64,000 bases of DNA from Rhodospirillales bacterium (GTDB lineage: Bacteria > Pseudomonadota > Alphaproteobacteria > ATCC43930 > CGMCC-115725), in the NCBI GenBank assembly GCA_028288725.1, contig JAQGIC010000103.1:1-64000 (forward strand), in the 5' to 3' direction. A program made the position numbers and the translations under genes. This document shows positions 34,679 through 43,181 of this stretch, in pieces (positions within the stretch are counted from its first letter, which is position 1; each line of letters starts with the position of its first letter). The notes under the pieces are model-generated. The model had not been told where the DNA came from, made no database searches, and saw only the letters and a list, made by a program, of their open reading frames with translations.

Positions 34679-34795
34679 TAGAGCGTGGTTCGACTGCTCG
34701 CAATCGAACCACGCTCAGACGTTATTGATCTGGCGCGAATTCTTTGTCGTTCGAATGAGTCCATTCGAACGGTTTGGATCAGGTGATCCAAACCG
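34679..34795. repeat. triple-hairpin intergenic element, 117 bp
   Basis: Three perfect stems in a row: 13 bp (34681-34693 with 34704-34716), 10 bp (34748-34757 with 34762-34771) and 11 bp (34770-34780 with 34785-34795). It opens with TAGAGCG like the palindromic repeats and is of almost the same length, but the rest differs and it occurs once. It lies in the 401-bp gap (34654-35054) between the divergent cyclase-like gene and the signalling operon; the rest of that gap shows nothing else I can support. Confidence 0.75.
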
Positions 34796-35054
34796 GAACG
34801 CGCACGAAATCGGATGATGCACGCCGCCGCCGCCCGCGTCATCGGAATCCTGCCGCCTTCGTCGCGCATATCGGCCGTAAACGATCGGGAAGCCGCAATC
34901 AATTTCTGCTATCTTGCCGCGCATCGCACTCGCCCACCCGCGTCGGCATCGCAGACGGCGGCGTCGACGATCGTCAGTTTCGGCCGCGCCCTTTCACGGA
35001 AAAGGATCCATGCAGCATCTTAGCGCAGACGCCCCCGAGCGAGGCGGGAAACCC

Positions 35055-35930
35055 ATGCGCATCGCCATCTGCGCCAAGCTCGATCTGTTCGGCGCCATCG
35101 CGCTCAACCATCTGCTGCCGCGCCTCGCCGGCCATGAAGTTGCGGTGTTCTATTCGAACAAACGCCGGAACGACGAGGTCGCCGTGCCGGAATTGGCGCG
35201 GCTGCGGCTCATCGAGCGCGACCTGCCGTTGGGCGTGCTGTTCCCGTTGATCGAACAGAGACCGCCGGCCTCGCCCGCCTTCCGCACCTTCCGGCAGCTC
35301 GCCGAGGCTTACGGGCTCGCCGGCACGATCCTCACCGACCTCAAGGCGGACGGCGACCGGCCGCTGCTGGCCGCGTTCCAGCCGGATCTCATCCTGTCGG
35401 TGCGCTTCAGCCTGATCTTTCCGCAGGCGCTGATCGACCTGCCGCGCCACGGCATCATCAATGTCCACCCGGGGCGCCTGCCCAACTATGGCGGCCTGTT
35501 CGCGCCGTTCCGTCAGATGCTGAACGGCGAGCAGACGCTCGGCTGCACGGTCCATATGGTCGACCGCGGCATCGACACCGGCCCCATTCTCGCGGTCGAA
35601 CCGGTGCCGCTCGACCCGAGCCGCTCCATGATCTGGCATTCGGCGCGGCTCTATGCCGCCGGCGCGCGCCGGGCGGCCGATTTCGTCGATCGGATCGCCG
35701 CCGGCCAGACGCTCCGGCCCGAGCCGCAGGACCCATCGGCCCGCGCTTATTACCGCTTTCCGACCAACGAGGAATTCGCCGCCTTCGCGGCCCAGGGGTT
35801 CGAGACGGTGAAATCGGACGATTACATCGAATGCCTTCGGCTGTTCCTGCCCTCGATCGATCTCGGCGCCATCGACCAGCTGGTACCCACGGCGGCAATG
35901 CCGGCCCGGCGCGTCGCGGGCAATCCTTAG
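35055..35930 (+). CDS. formyltransferase-family protein at the head of the signalling operon
   Basis: A 291-residue protein with a Formyl_trans_N domain: an N-terminal strand (MRIAICAKLDLFG), the core LSVRFSLIF and the catalytic trio Asn and His of GIINVHPGRLPNYGGL plus Asp of VDRGIDTGPIL. That pattern matches N10-formyl-THF-dependent enzymes such as Fmt, PurN and sugar N-formyltransferases, but the acceptor is unknown and there is no Fmt C-terminal tRNA-binding domain. ATG 35055 is chosen; ATG 35010, with AAGGA just before it, is a real alternative. It is 2 bp from the next gene, so co-transcribed. Confidence 0.7.
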   Translation: MRIAICAKLDLFGAIALNHLLPRLAGHEVAVFYSNKRRNDEVAVPELARLRLIERDLPLGVLFPLIEQRPPASPAFRTFRQLAEAYGLAGTILTDLKADGDRPLLAAFQPDLILSVRFSLIFPQALIDLPRHGIINVHPGRLPNYGGLFAPFRQMLNGEQTLGCTVHMVDRGIDTGPILAVEPVPLDPSRSMIWHSARLYAAGARRAADFVDRIAAGQTLRPEPQDPSARAYYRFPTNEEFAAFAAQGFETVKSDDYIECLRLFLPSIDLGAIDQLVPTAAMPARRVAGNP

Positions 35931-35932
35931 CG

Positions 35933-36703
35933 ATGCTGGGCAACGCCTCGCTCACCCAGCGCATGACGATCACCGTCGTCCTGATCCTGATCGTCGCCGC
36001 CACGCTGACGGCGACGCTCAACATCCTCAAGTTCGAACGGGTGGTCGCCGACCGGGAGGCCGCGATCTACGGGTTCGAGGTCAGTGACATCAAGCGCGTC
36101 GTCGAAGACAGCATGAACCTGGGTCTGGCGCTGAACATGCTGCGCAACACCCAGGCGCTGATCGACCGGCGCAATGCCGAAGATCCCGTGATTCAGGGCA
36201 TCTCGGTCTATGACGAGCAGCGGCACGTGCTGTTCGATACCGATCGGCAGCGCCTCGGCGAGCCGCTCGATCGACGCTGGCAGGCGCTGGCGCCCGACCA
36301 GGCGGCCTGGGCCGGCCGTACGCCGGACACCGCCTTTACCGGCGCGCCCCTGGTCAACAGCTTCGGCAAGAGCGTGGGGGGAATCGTGCTGCGCTACGAT
36401 CCGAACCGCATCAGCCAGACCGTGACCGGCGTGCTGCTGGAGGTGACGGTCGCGACGCTGGAGGTGACCCTCATCGCCTGCGTGATCGCCGTGGCCGGCG
36501 TCTGGTGGCTGATCCGCGACGCCCGGCATCGGCTGCAGGCGATGGGCAGCGGCCTTGCGGCATTGGCCGACGAGAACCAGCCGTCCACGCGGCTGCCGGC
36601 GTCGGCGGACGACGAACCGGGCTTCACCCGGGCGGCGCGCGAAACCCTGTATCGCCTGCGCCGGGCCGAACGGTTGATCGAACGGATAGGTTTGCGCAAA
36701 TGA
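35933..36703 (+). CDS. two-span Cache-like periplasmic sensor protein without output domain
   Basis: A 256-residue membrane protein: one span at residues about 10-32, a periplasmic domain to about 175 with VIQGISVYDEQRHVLFDTD that looks like a Cache/PAS-type ligand pocket, a second span (LIACVIAVAGVWWLI) and a short cytoplasmic tail with a HAMP-like helix pair. No kinase, methyl-acceptor or phosphatase domain follows, so any output must pass to a partner. Its stop overlaps the next start as ATGA. Gene order suggests that it forms a mixed complex with the following HAMP-MFS and HAMP-PP2C proteins. Confidence 0.65.
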   Translation: MLGNASLTQRMTITVVLILIVAATLTATLNILKFERVVADREAAIYGFEVSDIKRVVEDSMNLGLALNMLRNTQALIDRRNAEDPVIQGISVYDEQRHVLFDTDRQRLGEPLDRRWQALAPDQAAWAGRTPDTAFTGAPLVNSFGKSVGGIVLRYDPNRISQTVTGVLLEVTVATLEVTLIACVIAVAGVWWLIRDARHRLQAMGSGLAALADENQPSTRLPASADDEPGFTRAARETLYRLRRAERLIERIGLRK

Positions 36704-38862
36704 GCGGACGGAACGCCAAACCCGACCTGCGTCGCCGAAACGTCGGTGCCGGCTTCAGCCGCAGCCTGGTGACGCGTCTCGTGACGCTGTCCGTCGTCCT
36801 GATGATCGCCGCGACGGCCTTCATCTCCGAGCGCTCGCTCAATGCCGTCGCCCGCGAGGTTCAGCCGGAGTTCAATCGCGAGGCCAGCGTCGTCGGCGGC
36901 GCCATCGCGGGTCAGATCGCGCGCGCGCTCGAACTGGGCATTCCGCTGGACCAGCTGGTCGGCATGGACGAGTTCCTGGACCCCGTGCTCGCCGCCCGTT
37001 CGAGCTTCGACTATCTGATCTTGAGCGATCCCGCGGGCCGTCCGCTCTATGCCCGCGGCACCCAGATAGACCGGTTCCGGCGCGCGGTCGCCGACCGGGC
37101 CATCCTGTTCTCCGCCCCCGAAGCGGCGCTCAGCGCCGACGACGGCGAGCGCGCGGCGCAGGTCACCCAATTCGCCGGCCTGTTCAACACCGCGATCCCG
37201 ATCAGCGCCGACGGCCGGGTCCAGGCCTGGCTGCATATCGGCGTCGATGCCTCCTCGCTCGCCCGCCTGGTCAGCGATACGCGCTGGGACGTCGCCATCG
37301 TGCTGATGGTCTCGCTGCTCACCACGATCGAGCTGATGGCCTTCCTGGTCGATCGCTCGCTGTCGACCCCCCTGCGCCTGATCGAACAGCTGTCGGCGAA
37401 GGTCGCGACCGGCGACTGGGCGGTCCGCGTCGAGGTCGCGACCCACGACGAGACCGGCCGGCTCCTGCGCGGCTTCAACGCCATCATCCGGCGCGTCAAC
37501 GATCATTGGGACCGGCTCAGCTGGAAAGCGGCCGAGGTCGAGCGCGCCAACCCGCGCGCCGCCGGGCGGCTCCGCCGCATCCGCGAGGCGATCGGCCGGC
37601 ATGCGACGTTCCGCAGCGGCCGGGGCACGCTCGAGCGACCCGCGCATTCCGCGGCCATCGCACGCACGCCGCTGTTCATCTATATCTTCGCCGAGCAGCT
37701 CTCGACCTCGTTCATGCCGCTCTATGCCCGGCAGCTCTACAAGCCGCTCTGGGGCGTCGACCAGAACCTGCTGATCGGCCTGCCGATCACCGTTTTCATG
37801 GCCGGCATCGCCTTCGCGACGCCGTTCGGCGCCAGCCTGGTCCGCCGGCACGGGCCGCGTCGCGTCTTCCTGATGGGCGCTCTCCCCGCGTTCCTCGGCT
37901 ACCTCATGGTCGCCTTCGCCGATTCGCTTCCGGCCCTGATCTTCTGGCGCGCCATCACCGCAGTCGGCTACTCGATGATCACCATCTCGAGCCAGGGCTA
38001 TCTCGCCGCGATCGCCCGCCAGCAGCAGCGGACGCAGAGCATGGCCGTGTTCGTCAGCGCCGTCATGACCGGCACGGCCTGCGGCACCGCCGTCGGGGCC
38101 GTCATGGCCGACCGGCTCGGCTATGCCGCGACCTTCCTCGTGGCGGCCAGCCTCGTGCTGATCGCCGCCGGCTTCGTCTGGGTCTATATGGAGGAGCCGA
38201 AGGGCGACGCCGCCGCTGGACCGGTGCGCGCCGAGGCGCCGCCGCGCGGTTCGCTCATCCAGGCGATGCTCAACCCACGCTTCGCGGCCCTGATCCTGTT
38301 CGCGGCGATCCCCGCCAAGATCGTGCTGACCGGCTTCATCTTCTATCTGGCGCCGCTCTATCTGACGAGCCTCGCGCTGCCGCAGCCGGCGATCGGCCGG
38401 ACGATCATGAGCTACGCGCTCGTCATGATCATGACGATCGGGCTCTCGGCGCGCCTGTCCGACAAGCTCGGCTGGGCCAGCCAGCAGATCGTCTGGGCCG
38501 GGCTCGTGACCGGTCTCGGCACGGTCGCCATCCTGTTTCTGGATCCGGCCTCGGCCGTGCTGGTCGCGATCATGGTCTACGGCCTGTGCCAGGGTCTGGC
38601 CGCCGCCCCGATGTTGGCGATCGTGCCTGAGATCTGCCCGGAGGAATCGCGCCGGCTCGGCGCCGCGACGCTGTTCGGCTATCTGCGTCTGGGCGAGCGC
38701 ATCGGCAGCATGGCCGGCCCCTTCATCGCCGCCGGGCTCATTGCCACCGTCGGCTATGCCGATGCGATCCTGTCGCTGGGCGCGATTTCGACCGTGCCGG
38801 CGATCATCTATGCCATCATCCAGCGCACGGCACGCCGGCCCGTGGCGGAGGCCGCATCATGA
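36700..38862 (+). CDS. sensor-HAMP-MFS transporter fusion
   Basis: A 720-residue protein. Residues 1-215 have a first span (LVTLSVVLMIAATAFIS), a periplasmic Cache-like domain (FDYLILSDPAGRPLYARG) and a second span; a HAMP domain follows at about 216-270 (LSTPLRLIEQLSAKVATGDW, then HDETGRLLRGFN). From about 322 to 715 it is a complete 12-span major facilitator with the GASLVRRHGPRRV loop motif between spans 2 and 3. A HAMP domain, normally a signal linker in receptors, joined to a carrier is unusual and suggests that ligand binding outside gates transport, or that transport is reported to the phosphatase encoded downstream. ATGA overlaps on both sides. The transported solute is unknown. Confidence 0.8.
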   Translation: MSGRNAKPDLRRRNVGAGFSRSLVTRLVTLSVVLMIAATAFISERSLNAVAREVQPEFNREASVVGGAIAGQIARALELGIPLDQLVGMDEFLDPVLAARSSFDYLILSDPAGRPLYARGTQIDRFRRAVADRAILFSAPEAALSADDGERAAQVTQFAGLFNTAIPISADGRVQAWLHIGVDASSLARLVSDTRWDVAIVLMVSLLTTIELMAFLVDRSLSTPLRLIEQLSAKVATGDWAVRVEVATHDETGRLLRGFNAIIRRVNDHWDRLSWKAAEVERANPRAAGRLRRIREAIGRHATFRSGRGTLERPAHSAAIARTPLFIYIFAEQLSTSFMPLYARQLYKPLWGVDQNLLIGLPITVFMAGIAFATPFGASLVRRHGPRRVFLMGALPAFLGYLMVAFADSLPALIFWRAITAVGYSMITISSQGYLAAIARQQQRTQSMAVFVSAVMTGTACGTAVGAVMADRLGYAATFLVAASLVLIAAGFVWVYMEEPKGDAAAGPVRAEAPPRGSLIQAMLNPRFAALILFAAIPAKIVLTGFIFYLAPLYLTSLALPQPAIGRTIMSYALVMIMTIGLSARLSDKLGWASQQIVWAGLVTGLGTVAILFLDPASAVLVAIMVYGLCQGLAAAPMLAIVPEICPEESRRLGAATLFGYLRLGERIGSMAGPFIAAGLIATVGYADAILSLGAISTVPAIIYAIIQRTARRPVAEAAS

Positions 38863-39884
38863 GCCCCGCGCCGCTCGTGATGCTGCCGCGCCGCCGGTTC
38901 CTCGCGGGTGCCGCCGCACTGGGCGGCCTGGCGCTCGGCGCGCCGGCGATCGTGCGCGCCCAGGGCAGCAGGCCGCGCATCTACATGATGCTGTTCCGCG
39001 GCTGGGAAGATGCCTGCGACGGCTTCCGCGACTATCTGATCTCGCGCGGTCTCGATGTCGAGATGACGATCGGCAACGCGGACCGGGAAGCCGGCGCCGT
39101 GCCGGGCCTGGTGGCGGCCGCCAAGGCCCTGCGGCCGGATCTGGTCTATATCTGGGGCACCAACACGGCGGCCCTGGCGCTGGGCCCCTGGGACGCACCG
39201 GATCCGACGCCCTATCTGACGGACATTCCGGCCGTGTTCAACATCGTGACCGAACCGGTCGGCAACCGCATCATCCCGTCGCTCGAGCATCCCGGGCGGA
39301 ACGCGACCGGCACGCTCTACGTCGTGCCGATCGATATTCAGCTGCGCACGATCGCCAGCTACAAGCCGTTCAAGCGCCTGGGCATCATCTACAATCCGCT
39401 GGAGCGAAACTCGATCCTGACGGTCGACGCGCTCAAGACCGAGCTCGCCAAGCTGGGCGGCGAGCTGATCGAAAGTCCGGTGCCGATCGCCGACGGCGAG
39501 CCGGTGGCGGCGGGCCTGAGCGAGCTGGTCAAGCGACTGAAGGATGATGGCGCCGACTGGCTCTACATTCCGCCCGACACGTTCCTGCAGCAGCACCGCA
39601 ACCTGTTGACCAACAGCGCGCTCCAGGCCGGATTGCCGGCCTTCACCTCGACCGAGCCCTATATCCGCGACAGCAACGCGCTGTTCGGGCTGGTCTGCCG
39701 CTACTACAACATCGGCCAGTTCACCGGACGCAAGGCCGAGCAGATCCTGCGCGAAGGGGCCAAGCCCAGCGAGCTGCCGGTCGAAACGCTGAACCGCTTC
39801 TCGCTCTTGGTGAACATGCGGGCGGCCAATAAGCTGAAGCTCTATCCGCCGATGAACATGCTGCGCTACGCGGAGGCGGTATGA
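38859..39884 (+). CDS. TrpX-like periplasmic substrate-binding protein (ABC_sub_bind)
   Basis: A 341-residue exported protein with a twin-arginine-type leader (PRRRFLAG, then AALGGLALGAPAIVRA) and the two-lobed ABC_sub_bind fold: DLVYIWGTNTAAL, NATGTLYVVPI and LGIIYNPLERNS. Such proteins bind small ligands, often aromatic amino acids. No ABC permease or ATPase is present here, so it probably presents ligand to the Cache sensors or the MFS domain encoded on either side rather than feeding an ABC importer. ATGA overlaps join it to both neighbours. Confidence 0.85.
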   Translation: MSPAPLVMLPRRRFLAGAAALGGLALGAPAIVRAQGSRPRIYMMLFRGWEDACDGFRDYLISRGLDVEMTIGNADREAGAVPGLVAAAKALRPDLVYIWGTNTAALALGPWDAPDPTPYLTDIPAVFNIVTEPVGNRIIPSLEHPGRNATGTLYVVPIDIQLRTIASYKPFKRLGIIYNPLERNSILTVDALKTELAKLGGELIESPVPIADGEPVAAGLSELVKRLKDDGADWLYIPPDTFLQQHRNLLTNSALQAGLPAFTSTEPYIRDSNALFGLVCRYYNIGQFTGRKAEQILREGAKPSELPVETLNRFSLLVNMRAANKLKLYPPMNMLRYAEAV

Positions 39885-42052
39885 CGACGCCCGCGGTCCT
39901 GCCCGCCGGCCGCGCACGCCGGCCCATGCGCCGGCTGGCGCGGCCGGCGCTGCTGCTACGCACGCGGATCGTGCTGCTGTTCGCGATCGTGACGGTGCTG
40001 TTCGGGGCGTTGGTCGGCGGTCCGGCGGGGATCGTGATCACATCCGCCGACCGGACGCAGGAGGACATTCTGCTGCAGGATCAGCGGCTCCTGTGGCAGG
40101 ACAGCGTCACGCTCGGCGGCCAACCCTATCTCGCCCTCGCCAAGCAGCTCGCCGGCGATGCTCGGTTCGTCTCGCTGCGCGCCGCCGCCTCGACCGGCGC
40201 GCTGACCCAGCGTCTGGCCCACGAAGTGGCCCGCCGCCAGGACGATCTGGAGAACCCGGTCTATCGGATCGATCTGGTCGGCGCCGACGGCAGGCTGATC
40301 GCCTCCTCTGCCGGCGTCGGCGTCGACGATCCGCTGGTGGATGCGGTCGGCATCCTGCGCCAATTGGGCGCCGCACGCAGCGTGATCGGCGTCGAGAATC
40401 GCCCGGATACCCCGCCCGGCGAGCATCAGCTGATGAAGGTCGCGAGTACCGCGCTGCCGGCCGACGGCGGTTTCATCGCCGTCGCCGGCGGCTTCGGCAG
40501 TTCGGTCGCGGCGCTCGCCGAGGCGCTCAAGGCCGACACGTTCGTGATCGGCCGCGACCGCAAGCTGATCAGTGCCATTCATCCGGCGCTCTGGCCGCAG
40601 ATCGTCACCGACGATACCCCGCTCAACGACCACACGATCATCCACCTGAGCCGTGAAGGCCGCGCGCTCGAGCTGGTGCCCTCGCCGATCGTCGATTCGA
40701 CCGGCAACACGATCGCGACCGTCTTCACCCTACGCGACGTCACCTTCACCGAGCAGAACCGGCTGCTGCTGTTCTGCGTCACCGGCGCGCTCGCGGCCTT
40801 CCTCCTGGTCGTGCTCGTGGCCAGCCTCTACGGCTATCTGAATGGCGCGTTCATGCCGCTGGGCGAGGTCGCGACCGCCGTGCGCGCGCTCTCGCGCGGC
40901 GACACGATGGTCAGCGTCGACCTGCCGTCCCGCGCCGACGAGGTCGGCCAGATCGCCGAGGCGGTCGAAGTGTTCCGGCGCGACGCGGTCGAGCTCGAAC
41001 GGCTCGCCTTCAAGGGGCGCATCGAGCGGGCCCAGCAGGAAGCGCTGATCCGCCATGAGATGACCAAGCTCGCCAGCACGCTCGACCCCGAGGCGCGCGC
41101 GCAGGTCGTGGCCGATCTGGAGGCGCTGCAGACCGGGGCGGAATCCCAGGACGAGGGACGTTCGGGCGCGCTGCTGTCCGAAGCCTTCAAGCATATGGCC
41201 GCCCGTGTCGTCGAGGCGCACCGGCAGCTGTCCGGCCTGCTCGCCGAACGAACCCGCGACCTGACTATCGTGCGCCAGGCGCTCGACGAGCGGAACGAGC
41301 TGACCCGCATCCGCCAGGAGCTCGACGTCGCGCGGCGCCTGCAGCTCTCGAGCCTGCCGACCCGCTTTCCGGCCTTTCCGGACCGGACGGAATTCGACCT
41401 GCATGCCGCCATGCTGCCCGCCCGCGAGGTCGGCGGCGATTTCTACGATTACACCCTGGTCGATCGCGACCATCTGGCGGTGATGATCGGCGACGCATCG
41501 GGCAAGGGCGTCTCGGCCGCCCTGTTCATCGCCGTCGGACGGAGCCTGATGCGCTCGGCCGTGGGCCGAGGCGCCAGCCCGTCCGAATGCCTGGAGATCG
41601 CCAACAACACGCTCTGCATCGACAATGAAACGATGATGTTCGCAACGGCGTTCATTGCCATCATCGACTTGCGCACGGGTGACATGGTCTATGCCAATGC
41701 CGGACATAACCCGCCCTACATCAAACGCGCCGACGGCCGGGTGACGACGCTCGACCAGTCGAACGGCATCGCGCTCGGCGTCGTCGAAGAGATGGCCTTC
41801 GTCGATCGGCCGGAGCGGCTGGTCCCCGGCGACACATTCCTGCTGTTCACCGACGGCGTCACCGAGGCAACGGATGCTGCCGGCACGCTGTTCACCGAGC
41901 CCAGGCTGATCGAAAGCCTGGAGGACATCGGCGCGCTCAGTCCGGGCGCGGTCATCGACCGGGTGGTGGGCGACATCGGCCGCTTCGTCGGGACCGCCGA
42001 ACAGGCCGACGACATCACCATGATCTGCACGCGCTATCTGGGGGCGGCATGA
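39881..42052 (+). CDS. RsbU-like PP2C phosphatase with Cache and HAMP domains
   Basis: A 723-residue receptor phosphatase: span at about 28-48, a large periplasmic domain (50-285) with YRIDLVGADGRLIASS of Cache type, span (290-312), HAMP (about 318-372), a coiled linker, then a SpoIIE/PP2C domain (about 490-720). Metal-binding motifs are intact: REVGGDFYDY, VMIGDASGKGVSAALF, LFTDGVTEA and EQADDITM. Such enzymes dephosphorylate a STAS anti-anti-sigma protein, freeing the partner. The matching kinase gene follows with ATGA overlap and a STAS gene lies 160 bp beyond on the other strand. Confidence 0.92.
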   Translation: MTTPAVLPAGRARRPMRRLARPALLLRTRIVLLFAIVTVLFGALVGGPAGIVITSADRTQEDILLQDQRLLWQDSVTLGGQPYLALAKQLAGDARFVSLRAAASTGALTQRLAHEVARRQDDLENPVYRIDLVGADGRLIASSAGVGVDDPLVDAVGILRQLGAARSVIGVENRPDTPPGEHQLMKVASTALPADGGFIAVAGGFGSSVAALAEALKADTFVIGRDRKLISAIHPALWPQIVTDDTPLNDHTIIHLSREGRALELVPSPIVDSTGNTIATVFTLRDVTFTEQNRLLLFCVTGALAAFLLVVLVASLYGYLNGAFMPLGEVATAVRALSRGDTMVSVDLPSRADEVGQIAEAVEVFRRDAVELERLAFKGRIERAQQEALIRHEMTKLASTLDPEARAQVVADLEALQTGAESQDEGRSGALLSEAFKHMAARVVEAHRQLSGLLAERTRDLTIVRQALDERNELTRIRQELDVARRLQLSSLPTRFPAFPDRTEFDLHAAMLPAREVGGDFYDYTLVDRDHLAVMIGDASGKGVSAALFIAVGRSLMRSAVGRGASPSECLEIANNTLCIDNETMMFATAFIAIIDLRTGDMVYANAGHNPPYIKRADGRVTTLDQSNGIALGVVEEMAFVDRPERLVPGDTFLLFTDGVTEATDAAGTLFTEPRLIESLEDIGALSPGAVIDRVVGDIGRFVGTAEQADDITMICTRYLGAA

Positions 42053-42474
42053 GCAAACAGCCGGTCGCCATTCTGGAGGAGGCGCTGCCGAACGACCTGG
42101 CGGCGATCGGCGCGTTCGCGGAGCGGGTCGAGGCCTTCTGCGCGGCGGAAGGCGTAGCACCCGCGATCGTCTATCAGCTCAATCTCGCGATCGACGAGCT
42201 CGCGACCAACGTCATCTCCTACGGCTGGGACGACGCCGGGCCGCATCAGCTCCAGATCAAGCTCTGCCTGGCACCGGGCCGGCTGACCGTGCTGATCGAG
42301 GACGACGGCCGTGCGTTCAACCCGCTCGACCGGCCGCCGCCCGATCTGGATGCCGCAATCGAGGCGCGGGCCATCGGCGGCCTCGGCATCCATTTCGTGC
42401 GCCAGTTCGCCACCGACTTCACGTACGAGCGGGTGGCGGGCCGCAATCGCCTGACGATCGGGAAGCGTCTCTAG
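42049..42474 (+). CDS. RsbW-like anti-sigma/serine kinase (HATPase_c_2)
   Basis: A 141-residue GHKL ATPase of the RsbW/SpoIIAB type: N box in LAIDELATNVISYGW, DDGRAFNP and the G2-like IGGLGIHFVRQF. These proteins bind a sigma factor or another target and phosphorylate a STAS antagonist. Last gene of the operon. Its TAG stop (42472-42474) is the first triplet of palindromic repeat copy C. The target it restrains is not encoded in the window. Confidence 0.9.
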   Translation: MSKQPVAILEEALPNDLAAIGAFAERVEAFCAAEGVAPAIVYQLNLAIDELATNVISYGWDDAGPHQLQIKLCLAPGRLTVLIEDDGRAFNPLDRPPPDLDAAIEARAIGGLGIHFVRQFATDFTYERVAGRNRLTIGKRL

Positions 42475-42586
42475 AGCGCGATGATATGAGGCCTGCTCGC
42501 CCTCATATCTGAATCGCACTCTAAATCATATGTTTAGAGACTGATTCACCGATCAAACCGAGCCGGTTTGATCGGATCAGGCTCTA
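42472..42586. repeat. palindromic repeat, copy C (full length, 115 bp)
   Basis: Same structure as copy B: two hairpins and TAGAGC/GCTCTA ends. CTAG stands at both borders, as expected of a 4-bp target duplication. The first triplet is the stop codon of the RsbW-like gene. It lies between the convergent kinase and STAS genes and may end their transcripts. Confidence 0.85.
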
Positions 42587-42634
42587 GCGTGCGATGACCC
42601 GAGGCCCACTGAATTGCCCGCCACATCATATGGG

Positions 42635-42946
42635 TCAGCGCAGGGCGGTGAGCGCGCTCGCCTGATCCGGGTGGATGTCGAGGATCGAGCCGAAGCCGCT
42701 GACCTTGAACACCTCGGCGATGGACGCGTTGAGCGAGCAAAGCGCGAGCTTGCCGCCCACGGCCTTTAGCTTCTTCGCAGCGATCAGCACGATCCGCAGA
42801 CCGGCGCTCGAGATATATTGCACCTTGGAGAAGTCGATCAGCATCTGCGTGGTGCCGCCGGCGACTGCGGCAAGCACTTCCTGCTCGAAGCCCGGCGCCG
42901 AGTGGCTGTCGAGACGGCCGGCGGGCGATAGGATTGTTTCGGACAT
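42635..42946 (-). CDS. STAS-domain anti-anti-sigma factor (RsbV-like)
   Basis: A 103-residue single STAS domain with MLIDFSKVQYISSAGLRIVL, the site where partner kinases phosphorylate a Ser (Ser46 or Ser47), and the late FKVSGFGSILDI segment. Unphosphorylated it would capture the RsbW-like kinase. ATG 42946 has GGAAAG at long spacing. It converges with the phosphatase-kinase operon, so the three partner-switching parts are transcribed separately, which could change their ratio. Confidence 0.9.
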   Translation of the reverse strand: MSETILSPAGRLDSHSAPGFEQEVLAAVAGGTTQMLIDFSKVQYISSAGLRIVLIAAKKLKAVGGKLALCSLNASIAEVFKVSGFGSILDIHPDQASALTALR

Positions 42947-43181
42947 GGAACAACTTTCCGGAGACGGGAGGAACGCGGAGAGAAAGTACTCGTGCCGCCG
43001 GAGAAAATCCATCCGCCTTGTACCCCGCCCGCGGACGAGACAATCGCCGGTCCGGTGCCGGATGGCCGGCCGCGCGTCGGAAAATACCATGTCTTAAACT
43101 TCTCAAAACTGCCTAAGTGGGCTACCCTCGCGTGATCGATGGGGGGATGGGCCCGTCCGTCTTGGAACAGTCGGATCGACC

